Shown: positions 23,061-34,754, counted from the stretch's first letter. The stretch is 64,000 nt of DNA from Siphonodentalium dalli (GCA_032622095.1 CP136067.1:98136707-98200706), one strand, 5' to 3'. A program made the numbers and translations. Notes: generated from the sequence alone by a model not told the origin.

Positions 23061-24124
23061 TAACTACTAGTATACGTGCGAAATAAATCTCTGTAGTTCC
23101 ACTGGTAACGATGCTACCGGAATTTGCCTGTAAATATCATGCAAATTATCTCACAAGAATAAATCATACAGGTATTTGGAGGTAGCACTGGTAGTACAAG
23201 TGGAACTATATAAATGTTACTTCCGATGTCTTTCGCTCTGGTAAAGATGCATGTTAGGTGCATATTTCCGTTCATATTCTGGCACCATGTGGTTTTCTAT
23301 GACGAAATGCCCACAAAAATGTACCTTGCAAACTTGCCAGCGTATGAACGTACCCTGAATCATGCCAGAAGCTGGGGTTTGTCCCACAAAAATATTCATG
23401 ATTGCCAATTACTCAATCAATATATTCACTGCAAGTCTATCACAGCTAGTGACAGTCAGTTGTGGTGTTCAATTATTAACAGACTTTTTCATTATATTAC
23501 ATTTAATTACATGCGGCAACACTCACTTAAAAAGTTGCTCAAATGTATGCATACTAATCACTTGACTATATTTAGACTCATTTATAGTGAAAATTCATAC
23601 ATGTGTTAAGTACCATATTAATAAATAATTTTAAATCTGAATAATGACAAATTATAGCATTTAGAGGTGTATCTACAGCAAAATTCAGCCCCTCCCTTTT
23701 AAAATTGATACATAGGCCTATACATTGTACACATATGGCCATGTCCGATCTGCACTGAGGTGCCGGGAGCATCCAAGGGCATCGGGGGGGGAGAGCCTAC
23801 AAAAATGGCACTTTTCTGCCCAAAAAAGGGAATTTTCTCCGCAAACTCGGAAAAAACAACCATAAATTCATTGTGGTAAAAATCCCTATTTTAAAGGTAT
23901 TTGTCGGTTTTTATGGCCGTTTTTGACAAAAAATTAATATTCCTTGTGAAATTGGTGGTATTTGGACCCAAAAAGTTACATTTTGCTATAAAAACACGAG
24001 ATTAAACACAGCATTTTCTGTCTCCAGAAAAAGGGCAAGTCCTGCCCCCTTGGTCAAGGGCAGGGGATCAGCTGCCCCTCTTCCGGCACCCCTGCTGGGC
24101 TGATCACATACTTAATTGTATACA

Positions 24125-24556
24125 TGCGCTAATGGCGCACCGCGCCGAATGCCCTAATGGCGCACCGCGCTAATGGCGCACTTTCTGTCGCTTTCGGCGC
24201 GGTGCGCCGAAAGCGCCGAAAGCGACAAAAAGTGCGCCGATCGGCGCACATTTTGTCGCTTTCGGCGCTTTCGGCGCGCGCCGAAACAACGCTAATGGCG
24301 CACTTTTTGTCGCTTTCGGCGCGCGCGCCGAAAGCGCCGAAAGCGACAAAAAGTGCGCCGATCGGCGCACATTTTGTCGCTTTCGGCGCTTTCGGCGCTT
24401 TCGGCGCTTTCGGCGCTTTCGGCGCTTTCGGCGCTTTCGGCGCGCGCCGAAACAACGCTAATGGCGCACTTTTTGTCGCTTTCGGCGCGATGCGCCGAAA
24501 GCGACAAAAAGTGCGCCGAAAGCGCCATTAGCAAGTGGCCGTAATAGGATTCCATA
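24125..24556 (-). repeat. Right arm of foldback element: CGGCGCTTT / AAAGCGCCG array
   Basis: Inverted partner of 21402-21800; includes at least seven consecutive TTTCGGCGC units near 24375-24440. The outer 44 bp are identical to the left arm in inverse orientation. Confidence 0.95.
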
Positions 24557-24562
24557 GAATAC

Positions 24563-25667
24563 CCCTCTGCAACAACAGGCGATCGGGCAAGTTATTAGCG
24601 ATACCGAAATTGAATGTTTAACCAATCATAAACACTCAGATGTTCGCCAACATCCAACACGCGTTATTCACCAGCGCACAATCAATGTTTAGAAAGCGCT
24701 AAACACTAAGTCTATGTGACCCCCCCCCCCCCCCCCAAACAGATATTTGTTTAGGGTAAACATAAACTGTTCTTCTATAACAGAGCGTGGCTGTTTGAAG
24801 CATGCAATTTCAACTGGTGTCTATTGTTGCATCTCGGTCCGGTTCCAGGGATAAAATATCAGGAACTTCGTATATATATATAGTGCACAGGAAGACTTAT
24901 CCATGCCATATCATTTAGAAAAGTCGAGTCCCGATTTCTCTTCGGACATTATTATATTCTAGGAGCAAAAAAAAGAGCGTTCCTGTTCATATGATAAACA
25001 ACAAAGAGCGTTTGACTCACTTCTGTGCGAAAAAGTTTAATAGCTGGGAAATTGACCAATGACTTGAAATGCGCGCATTTTGATGAATCTCTACTTTAGA
25101 GCTACACACATGGAGATAATATTCCACCAGTACTAAACTTGGGAACGTTTTGGTGTATATATTCTCCGTGTGCGCCCGGGGTAGTATATGCCTTCCACCC
25201 CACTGCAAGTTGTAAGAATCCACTAAAGTGCCACCCTGTTTTCCGTGGGGTGCATCCCGTGACATGTGATATGGAGTCCTGGAGGTACTATAGGGCGGCC
25301 GTATCACGCGATGCATCGACCTGTGGATACGGCTCAGCTAGATTCAGTTGACTCGGCTCAATCAATCATCTAGTCACGCCTCTCCATGCACAGTGTTTCA
25401 GATTACATTTTGCCATCTGTTCTATTTTGTTTCTGGTGTTGCGGGGTTTTGTTTTCGTGTATTTTGTTTCTTTCGTGTCATGCCTCATTGCATTTCGTCT
25501 TCATGAATGTTAAATGTTTCAATAGTGTGATGTTCAGGCCTTCTCACTGTGGTGGGGTACCAGGAGCCTGCTAGACGCAGTGGCTAAGCGGGTCACCACT
25601 TCATATATGTACCAGTCTTTGGTCCGACCTTAATTCGAAGGGTAGTCCGATGCAGCTGATGGGCTAG
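24563..25667. other. Intron spacer leading into LINE relic
   Basis: C run at 24719-24736. Two AAAGAGCGTT boxes at 24972 and 25003 recur in other repeats. 25560-25667 may be the 5' untranslated part of the LINE below. No gene. Confidence 0.4.
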
Positions 25668-26395
25668 TTGTCGATTATTTGCTGTTCATATGGCAACTCA
25701 AAACAAAAACGTAAAAATGAAAACTTGTCAAGTTCCTCTGATGCCGATGTCTATCCTCAGTACTTGTTACTTGGTGTGAATCCGAATGTCAAGAGACCTT
25801 CTGTATTTGTGACTGATAAAACGCTACAAAGCAATTCAAATCTGTCAAACCGATCAGGACTGGGCCACTAAGTGGCTCTTCTCTGATCGAATGTTCAAGA
25901 AAAATCAAGCTCACGCTCTTATGCAATTAACATATGTTACACACTCAACAGTGCTGATTACTCATCACGCGACATTGAACAGTAGCAGAGCTCTGTTGGG
26001 AACTCGCGATATAGCTGATTCTTCTGAGTCAGAGATATTGGCTGAGTTGGCACCCCGGGGTGTTACATACGTCCGTAGATTTTCAAAGACAATTGATGGA
26101 CAAAACACTCCTCTGAATAGTTATAACATCCACCGGCATTGAAGGTTTGGTACATGAAGGTAGATTTACGTACTGATGTTCCGAATCCATTACGATGTTT
26201 TAACTGCCAGGGATATGGTCATGGTCAGGGTCATTCTAAAACCAATGAAACCATATGTGCACGCTACTCGGATTATGGACATGACCACAAGGATTGCACA
26301 AAAACCAAAACAATGTGCTAACTGTCAAAGTTCACACTCTGCAATGGATCGTTCAAGTCTCATGGACTTGTAATTCAAAATTCAAAGGTGTAACG
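25668..26395 (+). pseudogene. LINE ORF1 (gag-like, zinc knuckle) relic
   Basis: Three frames together read as the nucleic-acid-binding ORF1 product of a Jockey/I-type non-LTR retrotransposon. HATLNSSRALLGTRDIADSS is followed by ILAELAPRGVTYVRRFSKTI, then VPNPLRCFNCQGYGHGQ and further Cys/His pairs (CARYSDYGHDHKDC, CANCQSSHS). The expected knuckle pattern is partly mutated (CARYSDYG lacks one Cys). Stop codons and frameshifts show it is dead. A further open stretch to 26919 may be its C-terminal part; ORF2 does not follow. Confidence 0.75.
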
Positions 26396-27033
26396 CTGAG
26401 AAGCATCTATCCTCTTTCTGTGCAAAGAAAATAGTTGGTACTCGACCATTAATTCAACAATCACATACTGTGCTACCGTTTCTATATATAAAAAAAAGTG
26501 TGCTAATGCCAGCACTCAGACAGACAACAGTTAGACCAAGATCATTCGTATATCGTAATCCACACAAATTGACCAGACCGATAGCACTGCGGTTCCGGAA
26601 CCTGTGTCATATGTCATGGAAACATTTACCGATGTTGCAACAGTGGTTCCAAAAAAATTCAAGTCAAGTTGGGTCAGCATCTACAACGCATCATATTCAT
26701 GTTGATCCTGTTGCTTCAAATAAAAAATCGCCGAAATCACTCAAACGTTTCGATTCTCAGAAGGTGAGGGTCATATATGAACTTTCAAAGTTTAACCAGA
26801 TGCTTGATGAGAACAGGTTAACTCTGAAAGACACCAAGCAGTATTTGTGGATTGAAGCTGTCGGTTGGGTGAAAGATGACATTCTGTCTCACCCACCGAC
26901 CATCAGCTTGATGCATTGATAAAGGTTGTGCGAGAGGCGACAGACGCGTTAGCACACGAGTTTCTTACACAAACGTCTCTCGCCTCGAGTGAATTCTGTA
27001 ACGTAATTCTCGGAACCAATTTATTACTCTATT
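26396..27033. other. Possible ORF1 tail, then spacer
   Basis: An open plus-strand frame at 26470-26919 could be the end of the ORF1 product but has no motif. Beyond 26930 nothing is recognised. Confidence 0.35.
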
Positions 27034-28050
27034 TATTACACTTCTGCATAAATTTTGTTCGCCAAATATGATTAAAACACTTAATTAACAGCGTTTTCAA
27101 TGGAATCGCACATAGAGGAGTGTAATAAATATTATAAATATCATGGCAATGCAAAATATGATGGTAGAAATTGCTTTACATATTTCGATGTGTAGCCTTG
27201 GTAATTTGGTGTTATTTATTTGCTATTAATTATATATTCCTGTCTTGTATATGTTTCATATTATGCTTGCACGCTAGTCAGTTCTTGAATTCATGTTCAT
27301 GACTCCTGGCGGAAACATTTTCTCTTGTGTTTTTATTTGTACATAGAGCATTGATTTAATCTAATCCACTGTCTGATTTATATACACAGTTGCTTCGTTA
27401 CGATCTATTTAGATACCTGAATCGGTTCTTGGTCGTGATATTCGGAAAGTCCACAAACGAAGTATAACTCTATTCTAATTTTCAGACTAGGTCTATAGTA
27501 TACTTGCGGATTAAAATCAATACATGTTGTTTAATGTCAGAAGTGTTATAATTAGATATTGTTTCAATTGTCGTGCAGACATGTCCTGTGTGGATAATTT
27601 TGAACTTTCATCGCTGAAAAAGGTGTCGTGCTGTTGGAATTTAATGTTGCGACTACCTCTTTGTTTATATCACACCTTCTTTGGTGGAGCAATCTGCACG
27701 GTTGGGCTCTTTCTGAGGTTTTTATTAATTAGCTCTGGTTTCTCCTCAAACACGAATAAATCTTTCGCCTTTTACTAAAGATTTCCGTGCGGAGGAACAC
27801 TACAATGAGCCTTATGGCTATTTTTCTTCCCCTTAACCGGGGTACTATTAAAATGAAATATAAATTAGAAAAGTTAACTTTTTTAGTGGAGATTGAATTG
27901 GCAAGCGGTTAAAAAATTATGGTTATATCGCGATTCATTCGTGTCTGATTTTCAGATGAATATGATACTGAGTGGATTGACTCTCCTAAAATTTGTTCTT
28001 TATTACACTCCTATGCGCAATTTCCATTGAAAACGCTATTAATTAAAAAT
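27034..28050. repeat. Inverted repeat pair (TTTATTACACTCCT / TTAATTAA ends)
   Basis: 27086-27132 and 28001-28048 are inverted copies (CATTGAAAACGCTATTAATTAA-type; 'CAATGGAA', 'AGGAGTGTAATAAA'). The left copy also pairs with 27034-27050 to make a 99-bp imperfect palindrome. The 870 bp between them has no recognised gene. It may be one element of about 1 kb or two copies of a small MITE. Confidence 0.5.
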
Positions 28051-28140
28051 GGTAATGTCACTTATGAATTATGTCATTTCCCGCGACGCCATTGATGTTA
28101 GGTCGCTTACTGATCTGGACTGAATGTTTTATGGTTGATC

Positions 28141-29638
28141 ATATAGTGAGCTAGCAAAAACAGATAAATAGAAGACAGCATTAAAAGTATATTTATCATT
28201 CTATTTAACAGATACATGTACATATACATTCTTGCAAAATGGGGCACATTGATCCACAAGAGAATGACGCATGTACTATAACACAATTGAGAGTATCTCC
28301 CATTCAAGATATTTTCCACAAATAAGGTACAATTTGTCAAGAGATGTGGAAATGTATAGATGGTCTGTTCAAAAATATTGATCACAGTGTAAGATAAAAT
28401 AAAACACAGTAGCACATGACTGGCATCTGACAAGGGTACATCTGACAAGGGTACATCATCTGACAAGGGTACATCTGACAAGGGTACATCTGCCAGTTAC
28501 GGGGGGTTTATTCCATTTTATTAAAACAGACTCATAGCTTAACATACTGGCATCTGACAAGGGTACATCTTCCAGTCACGGGGGGTTTATTCCATTTTAT
28601 TAAAACAGACTCATAGCTTAGCATACTGGCATCTGACAAGGGTACATCTGCCAGTTACGGGGGGTTTATTCCATTTTATTAAAACAGACTCATAGCTTAA
28701 CATACTGGCATCTGACAAGGGTACATCTGCCAGTCACGGGGGGTTTATTCCATTTTATTAAAACAGACTCATAGCTTAACATACTGGCATCTGACAAGGG
28801 TACATCTGCCAGTCACGGGGGGTTTATTCCATTTTATTAAAACAGACTCATAGCTTAACATACTGGCATCTGACAAGGGTACATCTGCCAGTTACGGGGG
28901 GTTTATTCCATTTTATTAAAACAGACTCATAGCATAACATACTGGCATCTGACAAGGGTACATATGCCAGTCACGGGGGGTTTATTCCATTTTATTAAAA
29001 CAGACTCATAGCTTAACATACTGGCATCTGACAAGGGTACATATGCCAGTTAGGGGGGGGGTTATTCCATTTTATTAAAACAGACTCATAGCTTAACATA
29101 CACAACATAAAAGCTGTGCCGGGCACGTGTAGCTGATATATAGCAACATTTATTTTAAAATGAGAATAATTATCCAGAATAGCACTATTAACAGAGGAGC
29201 ACCTGATATTTCTTTAAAACGTCTGTATCTTCATGGAGATATGATAAACAGGTGACCTCAACATCTTAGTATATAACCCACTAGATTGATTTATACGTCT
29301 CTATGTATTAATAATGTTCATGTTAGGATCCCAATACAAAATATTTAAAAACAAACAAACAAACAAACGTCAAAAAACCACGCCGACTGTGATATTTAAA
29401 AAAATATAACGTCTGATGTACGAGCATAACTTTGTAAATAAATAAATACTTCTTTATTGGTGGCACGAATTAGTCGCAATAAACAAAAAATGACAATCAC
29501 TCCGACAAGGTGGGCTATGCGCTACTTATAATTATGATGCCATTTGGATATACAATTTTCTTCTATCCCTATACCAAATATCTACAGCAGAGGGTTTCAC
29601 ATCACTTTAACCTGGGCATCGCCGTGTAACCCTGCTAG
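28141..29638 (+). mobile_element. Non-autonomous Helitron-like element, copy A, with expanded minisatellite
   Basis: Collinear with 51330-52269 from GAGCTAGCAAAAA through 'TGTCAAGAGAT.TGGA.ATGTAT' and 'GGGTTTCACATCAC' to a shared terminus CCTGG...CCGTGTAACCCTGCTAG. The terminal hairpin followed by CTAG fits a Helitron 3' end; the hairpin is damaged in this copy. The 5' end is only the start of shared sequence and no TC could be fixed. Copy A is longer because one internal segment is amplified. Confidence 0.6.
28417..29099. repeat. 79-bp minisatellite, about 8 copies
   Basis: Unit: CATACTGGCATCTGACAAGG, GTACATCTGCCAGTTACGGG, GGGTTTATTCCATTTTATTA, AAACAGACTCATAGCTTAA. Copies start at about 28543, 28622, 28701, 28780, 28859, 28938 and 29017 and are nearly identical. 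A single diverged unit occupies the same place in copy B (about 51644-51720). Confidence 0.95.
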
Positions 29639-29784
29639 TTGTATATATTGCTATATGGCTATTGTACATAATTATACCCTCTATATCTCAATACCCTTTA
29701 TGTTATGCATGTATTAACTTGGATGAGAGAATAAAGCATATCAATATTTGTGTGTGTAGAAATGATATGTTCGTTGCTTAACGT

Positions 29785-30438
29785 TAGTGTTCGGTATTCG
29801 ACGGATTTCGAATATTCGGTTCGAATAACGAGCGAATATTCGAATAGTATTCGAATATTTAGATAAATTATAAAATTATATAGATAACATATTTTGGAAC
29901 CAATTTATTATTTAATGAAATAGCATATTTATCCATGCTATACGCCAAAAAAAGAGAGAGAAAAAAAGTATTTTTGCTTAATAGAAAGAGTTTATCTGTT
30001 TATGAAGTAGTCAAGTAGTCAATGTCCCATGCATGGTTCCACAAGTTGGTCATAGTGCCACAATAACTAAGAACATGATCTGGATTGAGCTTGCAGGTTG
30101 CCTTTTTAGTTTTGGCATACAAACGTGAAGTGAGTCCAATCAGTCCATATATCTGATTTCTTCGAATTTGACGCCACATGCAAGCACGGTCTGGTTTACA
30201 CCTAGCCAATAAAATTATTTCGACGTCATGACGCCAATCAAATCAGAACGTTACAGTTACGTCATATTAATTCGTTTATGGTCAGTGGAAAATAGACTAT
30301 ACTTTTAACAGAGCCTCAGACTAATAACAAGCCAGGAAACAATTAACCGGAGATTATACTCGAATATTCGAATAGTCAAATAATTATTCGAATATTTATT
30401 TTTACGAGCGAATATTCGAATATTCGGACCGAACACTA
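29785..30438. mobile_element. hAT-type element, internally deleted, 8-bp target duplication
   Basis: Inverted ends TAGTGTTCGGT...CGAATATTCG and a perfect CTTAACGT duplication (29777-29784, 30439-30446). Subterminal regions are packed with the palindrome CGAATATTCG. 654 bp in total, with a remnant of transposase coding sequence inside. Confidence 0.9.
30000..30209 (-). pseudogene. BED zinc-finger remnant of hAT transposase
   Basis: The minus-strand frame reads ATCKLNPDHVLSYCGTMTNL WNH (here split by a space). It is close to the BED-finger pattern Cx2C...LSYxGGTTNLxxHL..H, with the second Cys replaced. It lies wholly inside the hAT element and explains its origin as a deletion derivative. Confidence 0.65.
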
Positions 30439-30572
30439 CTTAACGTGACCACCGATGCACCACATAGTTGCAACAACAGGCAGCTGTCGACAATAGCTAC
30501 TCAATATTAAGTTTTAAATAACATAAAATTGAGTTGTGGATCGGGAAAATGTCCTAAATAGCAAACATTTAA

Positions 30573-31124
30573 AGTTATACTGTACCCAAATGTTGTTGTT
30601 AGTTTCTTTAGGCTCTGAGTTGTAGAATAAGGTAACCAGATTTCCATGATTTAAATTTACGGATGGAAGATTAGCCGGAATGCGAAAATACCAATTGTCG
30701 TTGTCGAGTAATTTTTGGATAGTTTTCACGCAAGTGTATCAAATAAATGTTACATTATATGCATACTAGTCCCATATACTCATTAAGTCATTGTATAGTC
30801 ACTAGTCAGTGAGTAGCTTGAGTTTACGCCCCGTATCAAATTTTTTTTTACACGATCTGTGTGCCACGATTTGCCCTATCCACTATCCGTGAATTATTTT
30901 GATTACGTCTTGTACACGGAATTTCGTAATTTAATTTATGACTCCAGCCATAAATTAAATTTATATCGTATTATTAACTTTGATTTCAAGATAACCTATT
31001 AACCTGAACGTTTACATGCATGTAGAATACATCTTCGACTCAAATTACTTAGTTTTCTATATATTATCGATATTAGATCGTTGTTATCACAGGGAATTTA
31101 TTGAAAACGGCGTACAGTACCCCT
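30573..31124. mobile_element. TTAA-flanked MITE, family M2, empty-site copy
   Basis: TTAA at 30569-30572 and 31125-31128; ends A(A)GTTATACTGTACCC and GTACAGTACCCCT. It is an inverted copy of 33726-34754 without that copy's insertion. Its right end lies 63 bp from the donor of exon 1 of the TPR gene. Confidence 0.8.
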
Positions 31125-31191
31125 TTAAGAATAAATCCCTACACATTCCTACACAATATTTTGTTCAGTGTATAAAGACAGAGATGCTTAC

Positions 31192-31476
31192 CATATTATA
31201 TCTCTGAAGCGAGTTAATGTAATCCCCCCGGTCGAAATATTCCTCCGCTTCCTTCCTGTATATGTTATAGAGAATCTGTCGCTGTTCTCTGTGCCTCGGT
31301 GCTCCGGTTCTCGGTGTGCGATCCTGTCCTCTGTGCCTCGGGGCTCCGGTTCTCGGCGTGATGTCCTGTTCTCGGTATGTCGACGCTCCTGTTCTTGGCG
31401 TGCGCCCCTCCACCATTATCTGTTCTTTATGGAATACCACCGACCTGCGAGGGCGGTTGCCCACCATAACGGACAT
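31192..31476 (-). CDS. TPR gene (TTC25/ODAD4-like), exon 1 with start codon
   Basis: 95 codons from ATG at 31476 to donor AATATG|GTAAGC. An in-frame TAG nine bases upstream supports the start. Acceptor TTTTTTGGTACAG ending at 31504 suggests a spliced 5' UTR, so a noncoding exon should lie above 31510. The protein begins MSVMVGNRPRRSVVFHKEQ, contains three tandem RTPRTGA-type repeats (residues about 25-60), and ends with the first TPR helix pair (YRKEAEEYFDRGDYINSLQR). Exon 2 continues it in phase. TTC25/ODAD4 docks outer dynein arms in cilia; the same role here is an inference from the TPR layout. Confidence 0.85.
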
Positions 31477-31503
31477 GTTGCTGCTCTATCCTATATAAGT
31501 AAT

Positions 31504-32384
31504 CTGTACCAAAAAAAATCAAACTTAAAAATTTAGCGACGTTCAGCTGCTGTCTGTTTTCAACGGTAAGATGGTGCGTATGATAGCAAGACATAAAGAC
31601 GGTATACGACAGAAAACTCCTGGCGATTGACTTTTGGGCTATAGAGTGCATGTCTTGAGGCCGTATATCTCCAAAACGAATAAATGTATGTCGGTATTGC
31701 AGTTTGGTCGATGTGGCATCGGGGACATGGTCATGGGAGGGGGTGTCAAAAAGGGCCAACTTTTGCTCCGATGATTATCAAACTAATATTATTATATAAG
31801 AAGCACTGATTTAAAATCTGAAAATATCTTTTTAAAGAATGTTCCCCTAACCCGCCCCATACCACCCACCCAACTAGCTTATGTAAGATAAAGGTTGATC
31901 ACTGTCTTGTGGTGTTGTAAATTATTTTTTACAAATCTCCGTTATTAATCAAAGTACGTTTTATATAGAGTTATACCCCTTTTCGGATTAGCGTAGACAT
32001 GCGAGTTTATATATTTATCACATAATTAGCCCCTAAATCCGGTCTCAATTATTTTAGTAAGACATACGTGTATTATCACCACGCGGAGTGACGTCAGAGT
32101 TCAGCGAAATGATGTCAATGTCAATGCTGTAACTTTCTTATTATGTTGATTAGAATATAATTATGACATTCGACTTGTGGTGAGTTATTTCGTATTCAAT
32201 GTGAGACAAACATGGATGTTAAGGTGGTTGAACAATTGTGTCAACATGAAAAGACACATTTAATATGGAACTATATCTTTTCTTGAATGTGTCTTTACTT
32301 CCTCTTTGGTTGTGATAAGGAAATCAATATCAATTTGTTTTAACTCCAGTCGTTTCGAGATCGTTTGTCCTTGATAAAATGTGA
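31504..32384. other. Upstream region of the TPR gene
   Basis: Putative 5' UTR intron and promoter side. No TATA element or exon could be called with confidence. 31995-32170 resembles 47530-47660 (ATTTATCACATAATT...GACGTCA), a diverged repeat. Confidence 0.35.
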
Positions 32385-32475
32385 TTTTGTGATAAAATGG
32401 ATATCATATTCGTCACAATTCTATACGAAATGTATTAACCTCGTCCACTAAATTCGATTCGAGCTGCGAGTCATA
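32385..32475. repeat. Half-copy of the 47.7 kb palindrome family
   Basis: 'TTAACCTCGTCCACTAAATTCGATT.GAGC' matches one arm of the hairpin at 47721-47866; the other arm is absent. Confidence 0.55.
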
Positions 32476-33059
32476 TATTATTCTGGCCGGATTAGATATA
32501 TGTTTATATCGAACGCGATGCGAATCAGGCGTTGTCGGTATACACGAAAGACAACTGCTTGCGGTGGAGTCAACACTGCGACTGCATGTTACCAGTAGTG
32601 ACTGACGTACACTGAAAATCTCGTTGACCCAACAATTACTCAACGCTGATGTAATTATATTGGGTAAACTAATTCTAGTCAACGAATTGAGTAAACTGTC
32701 TCCTTAACTTTGAAAGTGAAATCGACCAACAAACAATAGACTGTACACAACAGTTGTGTAAAATCTTGATCAACTGAAAAATGTAGCTAAATTTAAGCAA
32801 TTAGCAATTTACTTAGTCAGAAAATGTGCATGAAGTGAGTTGGCTGTCATGCATGGCTGGGGCTATTTATTGGGAGTATAGAACTGGAATCAGCGACCGA
32901 ATTGGCAATATCGGGAAATTAATTAAATTCCCGATAGTTCCCGATAACGGTCTGCTTGAAGATTTTAAATAATTATGTGATATAAACTGATTCATCTCCT
33001 CCCATCTGGAAGTTGCAGTATTAAACATCTCCAGAGGACTAACCGCCATATATGCACAG
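32476..33059. other. Spacer
   Basis: No recognised content. Confidence 0.35.
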
Positions 33060-33290
33060 TGTTGAAAATTGCGAAGAACCAAAGTAAAGAACTAAACGAG
33101 GAACCAAACATACATGATTTGGTTCTTCACGAAAATCCACATGGAACCAAACTTGTTTGAAAATTTTGCCCTGAGGGGTGAACCAATCTGAGTTGCTTTG
33201 GTTCTCTGTCTGGTTCCGCGGATAGAACCAGAACAATGAGAACATGGAACCAAATATTTCCTTTGGGTTCGTCATTTGGTTCACCAAATG
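33060..33290. repeat. Cluster of GAACCAAA / TTTGGTTC words
   Basis: About ten occurrences of GGAACCAAA-like words on both strands in 230 bp. The minus-strand open frame here is a product of the repeats. A C18 run follows at about 33546. Confidence 0.5.
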
Positions 33291-33721
33291 CCTTCTAGGA
33301 AACAATTACGGAAACATGCTGTGATAATATGTTACAATAATGTAAGCACGTTTGGTGTGTCGTGTTTCTTAATGTTCTATTAGCTCGTAAATACTTTATG
33401 CTGTTTTAAATCGATATCACACGATGTTGGTTCACCGAATAGACCCCGAAGACGTTCTAATGTCTTACGGAAATGTCGAATTCTATATATGAAGCTATTT
33501 TTCCATACTTTGATTCTCATATTTGTGATATGAACAATAGAGTTACCCCCCCCCCCCCCCCCCTCGCCCGCAATCCAATGATTAGAGTACGAATATGAAT
33601 GTAAATCAGTATAGGCATATGTGCGCATTGGTAGTTCAAAGGACTGAAATATAGTCTTCCCTAACTTATCTTAACCCAAAACGGGTGGACCGGCCCATTG
33701 CTAAATTTGAGACTAGGATAT
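33291..33721. other. Spacer with poly-C run
   Basis: C18 at about 33546-33563; otherwise featureless. Confidence 0.4.
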
Positions 33722-33725
33722 TTAA

Positions 33726-34754
33726 AGGGGTACCGTTCAATAAATTCCCAGTGATAACAACGATTTAATATCGATTTTATATAGAGAACTATAAGTAATT
33801 TGAGTCGAAGATATATTCTGTAAACCTTCAGGTTAATATTTTATCTTAAAGGCACGTGCGGCCTTAATTATCGAAAATATTCATATTTGTTCCAAACACC
33901 GTAAACAGAAAAACACTAAAACGCATACAGTTCCGTTCATATATACCATGACCATCGCGTACACAGCATGTTATCATAAAGACCTACTATATTTAACCAA
34001 GCAAGAGCCTGATTGTGTTACAGAAGACAGCACAATGCTACTGGCTAATCACACACAAATGGCATAAACGCTCTTTATTAGTTCCATATCAGGTATTCAC
34101 CAACAAAGAACGCTCTTTATGTTTACCATCATAATATAAACAAACACCAGAAAAGTAACTTGTTATGCTTTTGTTTACATAACAATGGTCAAACATATGA
34201 CCATAACATACTGTTTATGCGATATTTCTTATTTGTATACGGACAAATTTGTCTATCTACATTTTGATGTTCTTTCTGTTTGTGGCGGTTTTTGACGGGT
34301 GGAGATATTTTCACAGGATACCCATCGCCAAGGCCAACCGTGTCTTTAAAATCAAAGTTAATAATTTGATATAAATTGAATTTATGGCTGGAGCCGTAAT
34401 CAAGACGTAATCAAAAATAATTCACGGATAGTGGATTGGGCAATGCGTGTCACCCATGATCGTGTAAAAAATTATATTGATACGCCACTCACTGATTCGT
34501 GACTATACAATGACTTAAATGAGTATATGGGACCAGTATGCATATAAAATAACATTTATTTGATACATTTGCTTGAAAATTGTCCAAAAATTACTCGATA
34601 ACGAAAAAAATTGGTAATTTCGCATTCCGGCTAATCTGCCATCCGTAACATTACTTCCTACTCAACAGACTTTCAAATAATGGAAATCTGGTTACCTTAT
34701 TCTACCACTCAGAGACTATAGAAACCAACAACAGCACTTGAGTGCAGTATCCCT
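33726..34754. mobile_element. TTAA-flanked MITE, family M2, with a nested M3 insertion
   Basis: TTAA at 33722-33725 and 34755-34758; ends AGGGGTACCG and GCAGTATCCCT. Without the nested 500 bp it is 529 bp, close to the 552-bp copy at 30573-31124, to which it is inverted. Confidence 0.8.
33850..34345. mobile_element. TTAA-flanked MITE, family M3, nested
   Basis: TTAA at 33846-33849 and 34346-34349; inverted ends AGGCACG.GCGGCCTT and AAGGCCAACCGTGTCT. The paralogous M2 copy (30573-31124) has TTGA in place of TTAA-insert-TTAA, so the duplication is visible directly. A 494-bp inverted copy is at 63023-63516. Confidence 0.85.

Larger units (their letters stand above)
21402..24556. mobile_element. 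Foldback-type element with long GC-rich arms and 6-bp target duplication
   Basis: The two ends are perfect inverted repeats for 44 bp (TATGGAATCCTATTACGG, CCACTTGCTAATGGCGCTTT, CGGCGC). Each continues into about 400 bp of GC-rich nested palindromes. GAATAC flanks both ends exactly (21396-21401 and 24557-24562). The 2.3 kb middle has no coding sequence and holds AAATTTCCAAC-type repeats. Long TIRs made of short repeats are typical of foldback elements; the superfamily is undetermined. Confidence 0.8.

Noticed and set aside
24129-24555. Protein-like KAPKAPKAP and LSALSALSA frames
   Set aside because: Same repeat artefact in the right foldback arm.
25017-25316. 99-codon minus-strand frame as an additional TPR-gene exon
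   Set aside because: No TPR-like sequence, no matching splice phase, and exons 1 and 2 already join in phase.
28417-29099. Possible CRISPR-like array
   Set aside because: Units are fully repeated without unique spacers, and the genome is eukaryotic.
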